Below, in pieces: positions 4,868-10,311 of a DNA stretch of 10,311 nucleotides. Position numbers and translations under genes: made by a program. Source of the stretch: JBAZCO01 sp041654915 (GTDB taxonomy: Bacteria > Bacillota > Clostridia > Christensenellales > DTU072); NCBI GenBank assembly GCA_041654915.1, contig JBAZCO010000057.1, positions 1 to 10,311 of the forward strand. Direction: 5' to 3'. Each line of letters begins with the position of its first letter. Within the stretch, counting starts at the first letter, position 1. The notes beneath the pieces were generated by a model. The model ran no database searches and was not told where the DNA came from. It worked only from the letters and a program-made list of their open reading frames with translations.

Positions 4868-7696
4868 ATGCGTGACGATATTTTTGTAAAAGGCGCTAAG
4901 GAAAATAATCTTAAAAATATAGATGTAAGGATACCTCGCAATAAGTTGGTGGTTTTTACGGGGCTGTCGGGCAGCGGCAAGTCCTCACTTGCCTTTGACA
5001 CGATTTTTGCCGAGGGGCAGAGGCGCTATATAGAGAGCTTATCAAGCTATGCACGGCAGTTTTTGGGGCAGATGGAAAAACCCAATGTGGAATCAATTGA
5101 CGGTTTAAGCCCTGCAATATCCATAGACCAAAAGACAACTAGCAAAAATCCACGAAGTACCGTAGGCACAGTTACCGAGATTTATGACTATTTAAGATTG
5201 CTCTATGCACGAATAGGTGTTCCTCACTGCCCGCAATGCGGCAAGGAGATATCCTCAATTGGAGTAGACCAAATAAACGATAAAATTACCGCTAGCCCCC
5301 AAGGCTCAAAGGTGATTATTATGTCGCCTGTGATAAGGGGCAGGAAGGGCGAGTACCAAAAACTATTGGAAAGCTTTAGAAAAAGCGGTTATGTAAGGGT
5401 AAAGATAGACGGCAGTATATATAGCTTGGACGAGGATATCAATTTGGATAGAAACATCAAGCACGATATTAGCGTGGTGGTAGACCGTTTGGTGATTAAG
5501 GAGGGTATGAACCGTCGCTTAACAGACAGTGTGGAAACCGCCCTCAAGCTTGCCGAAGGGCTGGTGCTTGTAGATATCGAGGGGGAGGAAACATTATTTT
5601 CTACCAATTATTCCTGCCCCGACTGCGATATATCTATTGCCGAACTCACCCCCAGACTATTTTCTTTCAATACCCCGTTTGGCGCTTGCGAAAGCTGTTC
5701 GGGCTTGGGAATCAAGAATGAAATTGACATATCTAAAGTTGTGCGCTACCCCGAGCTATCTTTAAAAGACGGCGCAATACGAGTGTCGGGTTGGAGCATT
5801 ATGGATATGGGAAACTTGGCGGATATGCAAATAAGCGCATTATCCAAGAAGTACGGGTTTTCTATGAAAACACCATACAAGGACTTGCCAGAAAACATCA
5901 AGAATTTAATTTTATACGGCAGTGGCGGCGAAAAACTTACCGTTGAGTGGAACACTTCACGAATGAATGCCGTGTATAATACCAACTTCGAGGGAATTGT
6001 AAACAACCTTATGCGCAGGTACAAGGCTACACAGTCGGACGGTGTAAAGTCGGATATTGAAAGAATGATGACATCTAAGCCGTGTGACGCTTGCGGGGGC
6101 AAGCGCTTGAACAAGACGGCTCTTTCTGTTAAGGTGGGCGGTTTGAATATTATGGGGCTTTGCGATATGCAAATAGCGCCACTTGTTAACTTTTTGGGCG
6201 GCTTGAACTTGTCTAATCGTGACACTATGATATCTAACCCGATATTCAAGGAGATAAAGGAGCGGCTTAAATTTTTAACCGATGTTGGGCTTGAATATCT
6301 TACCTTATCTAGGAGTAGCGGCACGCTGTCGGGCGGAGAATCCCAGCGGATACGGCTTGCCACCCAAATAGGGAGCGGACTAATGGGCGTGCTTTATATA
6401 TTGGATGAGCCTAGTATTGGCTTGCACCAACGGGATAACCGCAAACTTTTAGGCACGCTGGAGCGATTAAGAGATTTGGGCAACACTCTAATAGTCGTTG
6501 AACACGATGAGGAAACAATACGGCTAGCCGACCACATAATAGACATAGGACCGGGAGCAGGAGTGCATGGCGGATATTTGGTAGCGGAGGGAACTCCCAA
6601 GGACATAATGCAGGCAGAAAACTCTGTTACAGGTGATTTTTTAAGCGGCAGACGCACTATTGCATTGCCCGCAAATCGCCGCAAGGCGGAGGGCAAATTT
6701 TTGTCTGTAAAGGGCGCAAGACAAAACAACCTAAAAAATATAGATGTTAATATTCCCATTGGCTTGATAACGGCGGTTACAGGCGTGTCGGGAAGCGGCA
6801 AATCCTCACTCCTCAACGGCATAATTTATCCCCGTCTTGCCAATGCGCTCAACGGCGCTGCATTAACCGAGGGCGACTATGCTAAGGTGACGGGGGAGGA
6901 ACACCTTGACAAAGTGATAAATATAGACCAAAGCCCAATAGGGCGTACACCCCGCTCCAACCCCGCCACATATACGGGAGTATTCACTCCAATACGGGAG
7001 CTGTTTGCTAAAACAACCGATGCCAAAGCAAGAGGGTATAATGCGGGGCGGTTTAGCTTTAATATTGCTGGAGGCAGATGCCAAAACTGTTCGGGAGACG
7101 GGATAATCAAGATAGAAATGCACTTTTTGCCCGATATATATGTGCCGTGCGAAGTCTGCAACGGTAAGCGATATAATAGGGAAACTTTAGAAGTTAAATA
7201 CAAGGGCAAGTCCATATACGATGTTTTGGATATGACGGTTAGCGCTGCTTGCGAATTTTTTCAAAATATAACCAAGATTTATACCAAAATAAAGTGTTTG
7301 GATGATGTTGGGCTAGGGTACATCAAGTTGGGGCAGCCCTCCACCACGCTTAGCGGCGGTGAGGCGCAAAGGGTCAAGCTTGCTACCGAACTGTCAAAGC
7401 GCAGCACGGGCAAGACTTTTTATATTTTGGACGAGCCTACAACAGGACTGCATACGGCGGATGTGGAAAAATTGATATTTATCTTGCAGCGGCTGGCAAA
7501 GGGCGGCAATACCATAGCTGTTATTGAGCATAACCTTGACATTATCAAGACGGCGGATTACATTATTGACTTAGGTCCGGAGGGCGGCGACGGGGGCGGA
7601 AGTATTGTTGCCGAAGGTACGCCAGAGGAAATAGCCAAGGTGGACACAAGTTATACAGGGCAATTTTTGCGGGGCGTTTTGCCAAAGGACAAGTAA
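4868..7696 (+). CDS. uvrA: Excinuclease ABC subunit A
   Basis: The dimeric, zinc-containing ABC ATPase that scans DNA for distortions and delivers UvrB. Its 942 residues match the normal 930-960, so it is complete. It has two ABC halves. The first has Walker A GLSGSGKS (32-39), signature LSGGESQR (487-494) and Walker B LYILDEPS (509-516). The second has Walker A GVSGSGKS (639-646), signature LSGGEAQR (828-835) and Walker B FYILDEPT (851-858). Zinc module 1 uses C250, C253, C274 and C277; the DNA-binding zinc module uses C738, C741, C761 and C764. Further CxxC pairs at 121-124 and 406-409 are family features. ATG 4868 follows AAGGA. uvrC is not adjacent: the next gene is an ECF sigma factor with its own promoter. 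Confidence 0.98.
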   Translation: MRDDIFVKGAKENNLKNIDVRIPRNKLVVFTGLSGSGKSSLAFDTIFAEGQRRYIESLSSYARQFLGQMEKPNVESIDGLSPAISIDQKTTSKNPRSTVGTVTEIYDYLRLLYARIGVPHCPQCGKEISSIGVDQINDKITASPQGSKVIIMSPVIRGRKGEYQKLLESFRKSGYVRVKIDGSIYSLDEDINLDRNIKHDISVVVDRLVIKEGMNRRLTDSVETALKLAEGLVLVDIEGEETLFSTNYSCPDCDISIAELTPRLFSFNTPFGACESCSGLGIKNEIDISKVVRYPELSLKDGAIRVSGWSIMDMGNLADMQISALSKKYGFSMKTPYKDLPENIKNLILYGSGGEKLTVEWNTSRMNAVYNTNFEGIVNNLMRRYKATQSDGVKSDIERMMTSKPCDACGGKRLNKTALSVKVGGLNIMGLCDMQIAPLVNFLGGLNLSNRDTMISNPIFKEIKERLKFLTDVGLEYLTLSRSSGTLSGGESQRIRLATQIGSGLMGVLYILDEPSIGLHQRDNRKLLGTLERLRDLGNTLIVVEHDEETIRLADHIIDIGPGAGVHGGYLVAEGTPKDIMQAENSVTGDFLSGRRTIALPANRRKAEGKFLSVKGARQNNLKNIDVNIPIGLITAVTGVSGSGKSSLLNGIIYPRLANALNGAALTEGDYAKVTGEEHLDKVINIDQSPIGRTPRSNPATYTGVFTPIRELFAKTTDAKARGYNAGRFSFNIAGGRCQNCSGDGIIKIEMHFLPDIYVPCEVCNGKRYNRETLEVKYKGKSIYDVLDMTVSAACEFFQNITKIYTKIKCLDDVGLGYIKLGQPSTTLSGGEAQRVKLATELSKRSTGKTFYILDEPTTGLHTADVEKLIFILQRLAKGGNTIAVIEHNLDIIKTADYIIDLGPEGGDGGGSIVAEGTPEEIAKVDTSYTGQFLRGVLPKDK

Positions 7697-7723
7697 GCCC
7701 CAATAACCTTTTATAAAAAAGTG

Positions 7724-7751
7724 TTGAAAAATATTTATTTCCGTTTATAAT
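7724..7751 (+). promoter_or_regulatory. Sigma-A-like promoter of the ECF sigma operon
   Basis: TTGAAA (7724-7729), a 16-base spacer and a perfect TATAAT (7746-7751) predict a start near 7758 and a leader of about 45 bases. Within that leader GCAGGTT occurs twice (7762-7768, 7783-7789), 21 bases apart, and AAGGAG (7790-7795) is seven bases before the TTG start codon. No terminator was found between the uvrA stop and this promoter, so some read-through is possible. Confidence 0.75.
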
Positions 7752-7802
7752 GTAAGTAGTTGCAGGTTGGAATATATTTAGGGCAGGTTAAGGAGTAAAG
7801 CA

Positions 7803-8357
7803 TTGCTTGCGGTTTTTTTTGCGTTTACAGGTGAAGAAAGGGAGAGGATAAACCAACTCATCTTATTGATAGCCACGGGCGACCGAAATGCTCTTGAGGA
7901 GTTTTACAAGAGCATAGGGGGCAGGCTTTTTTCTGTTGCCCTTGGGCTAATGCGCAACCGCCAAAATGCCGAGGATGTTCTGCACGACAGTCTGATTAGG
8001 ATAGTAAGATATGCAAAAACTTTTAATAAAGGCACAAACGGCTATGCTTGGGCTTGCAAGATAGTAAAAAATACAGCGCTCAACAAGATAAAAAGCGAGG
8101 GCTATCGCCAAGGGCAAAACATAGATTGCTTTTTTCATCTTTCGTCGGGCGGCGACTTGTATGAGGAAAGGGGGAGAGCGCTGGATATTAAAAGTGCTAT
8201 GCAAAATCTAAGCAGCGCCGAGCGCCTTGTAATATGGCTAAAGTACTACAACGATATGACGGTGAGAGAAATATCCCAACAAACGAATATGAAAAAAAGT
8301 ACAGTACAAGATAATATTAAGAGAGCGGAAGAAAAATTGAAATTATTACTCAAATAA
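7803..8357 (+). CDS. ECF-type RNA polymerase sigma factor
   Basis: A 184-residue alternative sigma factor of the sigma-70 extracytoplasmic-function class, which redirects RNA polymerase to a small regulon after an envelope signal. Region 2 spans about 31-98: ALEEFYKSIGGRLFSVALGLM, then the conserved NAEDVLHDSLIRI at 55-67, then YAWACKIVKNTALNKIKSE. Region 4 spans about 130-182, with the -35-binding helix-turn-helix at 152-173 (MTVREISQQTNMKKSTVQDNIK). Regions 1.1 and 3 are absent, as expected for this class. The start is TTG, placed by AAGGAG seven bases upstream; no ATG occurs in frame until residue 50. Codons 4-6 form an eight-T run (7813-7820). The next gene is the presumed anti-sigma factor, 43 bases on. 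Confidence 0.92.
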   Translation: MLAVFFAFTGEERERINQLILLIATGDRNALEEFYKSIGGRLFSVALGLMRNRQNAEDVLHDSLIRIVRYAKTFNKGTNGYAWACKIVKNTALNKIKSEGYRQGQNIDCFFHLSSGGDLYEERGRALDIKSAMQNLSSAERLVIWLKYYNDMTVREISQQTNMKKSTVQDNIKRAEEKLKLLLK

Positions 8358-8389
8358 CCGTACAAAATAGGTGTGTCGGTTGTTATAAT
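8358..8389 (+). promoter_or_regulatory. Bipartite motif copy 1, candidate internal promoter
   Basis: CCGTACAAAA (8358-8367), 12 bases, then TTGTTATAAT (8380-8389). It starts on the base after the sigma stop codon. It can be read as -35 TACAAA, 17-base spacer and extended -10 TGTTATAAT. The predicted start (near 8396) would leave only about five bases before ATG 8401. The same pair with the same spacing recurs at 9101-9132. Confidence 0.5.
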
Positions 8390-8400
8390 TGTGAAGTGTT

Positions 8401-9096
8401 ATGAAAAAAGACTATTTAATAAAAAAGAAATTGGATAGAATGGCAGATGAAATTCGCCCACCCGACCGAGTGCTTAGCGGCGCAAGGCGGGCTATCGCAG
8501 AAAATAATGAAAGGCAAGCGGCACGCCAGCCAAAGAGGTTTCGTGCGGTTGCCGCATTTGCCGCTGTTGTAATTATTGCTGTGGTATCTGTGCTTATCTA
8601 TAATAATGTCAACAAAGATTCACCTCTTGCGCCTAACGGCGACCAATCCCCCTCCGACAGCCAACAAGATGCAACTCCTCCCCCCTCATATAAGTTATCA
8701 GAGTTGTCGGGAAGACTTGCTGGGGAACAAGACATAAGCGAGATAACAATTTTTGATTTGGGTGACAATACAGCACAGTTTTACCGTGTGTATCAAGATA
8801 AAAAAACGGGAGAAACAGCGGTAACAATCACCAAGGTTAAGAGCATTACCCCACAAGGCATGGACGAAGTGCTAATATTTGCCGATTTGGGCGGCGGGTT
8901 ACAGGACCTGCAATCGCTCAAGACGAGCGGCAATATTTACCAAAAGGGAGAGCAAAAAATAACCTATACAGAAAGGTATGAGGACGGGGAATGGTATACC
9001 CAAGCCTACTATAATAAGGATGACACAGACTATTACTTGATGATTATGTCACCCACAAAAGGCATAGGCGAATATTATTTTACAAAAATTTTATAA
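8401..9096 (+). CDS. Putative membrane-anchored anti-sigma factor
   Basis: A 231-residue single-pass protein with a likely role in holding the adjacent ECF sigma factor at the membrane. Residues 1-47 are a charged cytoplasmic segment (KKKLDRMADEIRPPDRVL, then RARRAIAENN-like helix up to PKRFR). Residues 49-67 form the membrane helix. Residues 75-96 are a Pro/Ser/Gln-rich linker, and 97-231 an external beta-rich domain ending in YYLMIMSPTKGIGEYYFTKIL-type sequence broadly like the C-terminal domains of other Bacillota anti-sigma proteins (DUF4367-like; low certainty). There is no HxxxCxxC zinc motif, so it is not a ZAS-type anti-sigma factor. The call rests on position, topology and size. SD before ATG is weak (GAAG, 8393-8396). 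A sensor or substrate protein of the pathway is the main alternative. Confidence 0.68.
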   Translation: MKKDYLIKKKLDRMADEIRPPDRVLSGARRAIAENNERQAARQPKRFRAVAAFAAVVIIAVVSVLIYNNVNKDSPLAPNGDQSPSDSQQDATPPPSYKLSELSGRLAGEQDISEITIFDLGDNTAQFYRVYQDKKTGETAVTITKVKSITPQGMDEVLIFADLGGGLQDLQSLKTSGNIYQKGEQKITYTERYEDGEWYTQAYYNKDDTDYYLMIMSPTKGIGEYYFTKIL

Positions 9097-9100
9097 TTTT

Positions 9101-9132
9101 CCGTACAAAACCCATATCCCATTTGTTGTAAT
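9101..9132 (+). promoter_or_regulatory. Bipartite motif copy 2, candidate internal promoter
   Basis: CCGTACAAAA (9101-9110), 12 bases, then TTGTTGTAAT (9123-9132), four bases after the anti-sigma stop. Read as a promoter it is TACAAA, 17 bases, extended -10 TGTTGTAAT, with a start near 9139 just ahead of the GGAG ribosome site (9140-9143). The two copies differ in only one of 20 motif bases, while their 12-base spacers are unlike each other. Confidence 0.5.
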
Positions 9133-9150
9133 GGCAAAAGGAGAGTTATT

Positions 9151-10311
9151 ATGAAAAAAAATATCAAAATAATTGCGCTTATAGTTATTGTTGCACTGTT
9201 TTCGGCGGTACTTATGTCTTGTACTGGTAATTATACGGGAAAGGATGACTACAATTATTATCCTGCCCAACCAGACTACGCTCAAGAGAGCGGCGATGAA
9301 TTTACCGAGATAACCGAGAATAAGTTTTTAAAGGCAAGTGAGTTTCCCTCATCCTCTTTTGCTTTAACCGTTAGTACCGCCGCCTATCCCAACTTGAGGC
9401 GATACATTAATAATGGTTATAAAATTAACAAAAATCAAGTGAGAATAGAGGAGATTGTTAACTACTTTAAGTACGACTATCCCGCACCCAATGACGGCGA
9501 CCCGCTTTCGGTACAGGCAAACTTTTTTGACTGTCCGTGGAACGAGGAGGCAAAATTGCTTACCGTAGGGTTGCGTGCAGAGGATGTAGAAATTGGCAGC
9601 ATCCACAACAACCTAGTATTTTTACTAGATGTTTCGGGTTCTATGCGTGGGGCAGACAGGCTAGGATTAATGCAGAGCGCCTTTTTATTGCTCCTAGATA
9701 ACCTTGGTGAAAATGATGTTGTTTCCATAGTCACTTATGCGGGTGGCGACAGCGTGCTTTTATCGGGTGCAAACGGTGCCGAAAAGGACAGGATTAGCAA
9801 TGTAATAGATGATTTAGCGGCGGGCGGCTCTACTGCAGGAGCGGCTGGCATAGTCACGGCATATGAGCTTGCCGAGGAATACTTTATTGAGGGCGGCAAC
9901 AACCGAGTGATTTTAGCAACAGACGGCGACTTCAATGTGGGCATTAGCAGCAGAGAAGGTTTGGAAAGCTTGATAACCCAAAAGAGAGAAAGCGGCATTT
10001 ACCTTACCGCATTGGGATTTGGGTTTGGCAACCTCAAGAGCAATAACCTAGAAACGCTGGCAAATAAAGGCAACGGCAGCTATGCCTATATCGACACGAT
10101 AAATGAGGCACGCAAAGTGCTTGTAGAGGAAATTGGCGGCACGCTGTATACGATAGCCCGTGACGCAAAAGCACGAGTGGAGTTTAACCCCGAATATGTG
10201 GATAGTTACAGGCTGCTTGGCTACGAAAACCTTTTGCTAACAGAGGAGCAATGGGAAGAGCCGGAGGCAGATGCAGGCGAGATAGGCGCAGGCTTTACCG
10301 TTACTGCGGTG
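9151..10311 (+). CDS. YfbK-like von Willebrand factor A lipoprotein, 3'-truncated
   Basis: The frame stays open for 387 codons to the right edge. Residues 1-24 are a lipoprotein signal peptide (KKNIK, hydrophobic core, lipobox LMSC with Cys24), so the mature protein is expected on the outer face of the membrane. Residues 58-131 match the N-terminal domain that precedes VWA in YfbK-type proteins (SSFALTVSTAAYPNLRRYIN, VRIEEIVNYFKYDYPAP, CPWN). The VWA domain spans about 154-335 and has an intact metal site (MIDAS): D160-x-S162-x-S164, T228 in GGSTAG, D258 in ATDGD. Residues 336 onward (ARVEFNPEYV, YRLLGYEN, DAGEIGAG) begin the C-terminal DUF3520-type domain, which is cut off. AAAGGAGAG six bases upstream fixes ATG 9151. 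VWA domains bind proteins through a metal ion; partner unknown. Co-location suggests it belongs to the sigma pathway. Confidence 0.93.
   Translation, partial: MKKNIKIIALIVIVALFSAVLMSCTGNYTGKDDYNYYPAQPDYAQESGDEFTEITENKFLKASEFPSSSFALTVSTAAYPNLRRYINNGYKINKNQVRIEEIVNYFKYDYPAPNDGDPLSVQANFFDCPWNEEAKLLTVGLRAEDVEIGSIHNNLVFLLDVSGSMRGADRLGLMQSAFLLLLDNLGENDVVSIVTYAGGDSVLLSGANGAEKDRISNVIDDLAAGGSTAGAAGIVTAYELAEEYFIEGGNNRVILATDGDFNVGISSREGLESLITQKRESGIYLTALGFGFGNLKSNNLETLANKGNGSYAYIDTINEARKVLVEEIGGTLYTIARDAKARVEFNPEYVDSYRLLGYENLLLTEEQWEEPEADAGEIGAGFTVTAV

Noticed and set aside
5746..6363. 205-codon open frame on the minus strand inside uvrA
   Set aside because: It lies wholly antisense to conserved uvrA sequence and its translation shows no domain or ribosome site; it is a codon-bias shadow.
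6394..6822. 142-codon minus-strand frame antisense to the uvrA signature and second Walker A region
   Set aside because: It is antisense to highly conserved ABC motifs and has no recognisable protein features.
7709..7718. TTTTATAAAA palindrome after uvrA as a terminator
   Set aside because: The stem is all A/T and has no room for a loop or T-run; it would not stop transcription.
9477..9998. Minus-strand frames opposite the VWA gene
   Set aside because: They oppose a complete MIDAS-bearing VWA domain and carry no motif; not genes.

Overview
The window reads as chromosome of an uncultured or little-studied Bacillota, most likely a Clostridia-type gut anaerobe. The grounds are moderate AT content, heavy use of ATA, AGA and AGG codons, good Shine-Dalgarno sites, a Firmicutes-style XRE/multi-pass membrane regulator, and an ECF sigma/anti-sigma pair. 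The family-level assignment is inference only. All genes lie on the + strand, and no stretch over about 300 bases lacks a gene.

Layout: (1) 2-904, the C-terminal two thirds of homoserine dehydrogenase (hom), cut by the window edge. (2) 905-1020, a spacer with nested inverted repeats and a 13-bp palindrome in front of the next gene. (3) 1021-1749, an XRE-type DNA-binding protein with a beta-repeat-like linker and four membrane segments, closed by a strong intrinsic terminator at 1788-1830. (4) A clear extended -10 promoter at 1912-1941 starts a run of two small predicted winged-helix/one-TM proteins (1957-2346, 2349-2714) followed by uvrB (2714-4678). These genes are almost contiguous or overlapping, so they look translationally coupled. 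(5) 4679-4867, a spacer with a short A-rich tandem repeat but no terminator, then uvrA (4868-7696). (6) A sigma-A-like promoter at 7724-7751 starts a stress-type cassette: ECF sigma factor (TTG start, 7803-8357), a membrane-anchored putative anti-sigma factor without a zinc motif (8401-9096), and a YfbK-like von Willebrand A lipoprotein (9151 to the window end, 3' truncated).

How the parts work together: UvrA and UvrB are the damage-recognition half of nucleotide excision repair; uvrC is not in the window. The two small proteins before uvrB are conserved-looking unknowns, each with an N-terminal winged-helix-like domain and a C-terminal membrane anchor. In the last cassette the sigma factor is probably held by the membrane protein, and the VWA lipoprotein is a surface output or sensor of the same pathway. 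The most notable unlisted signal is a bipartite motif, CCGTACAAAA-N12-TTGTTRTAAT, placed just after the stop codons of both the sigma and the anti-sigma gene with identical spacing. It looks like a pair of internal promoters or a shared regulator site. No mobile element, CRISPR array or RNA gene was recognised.
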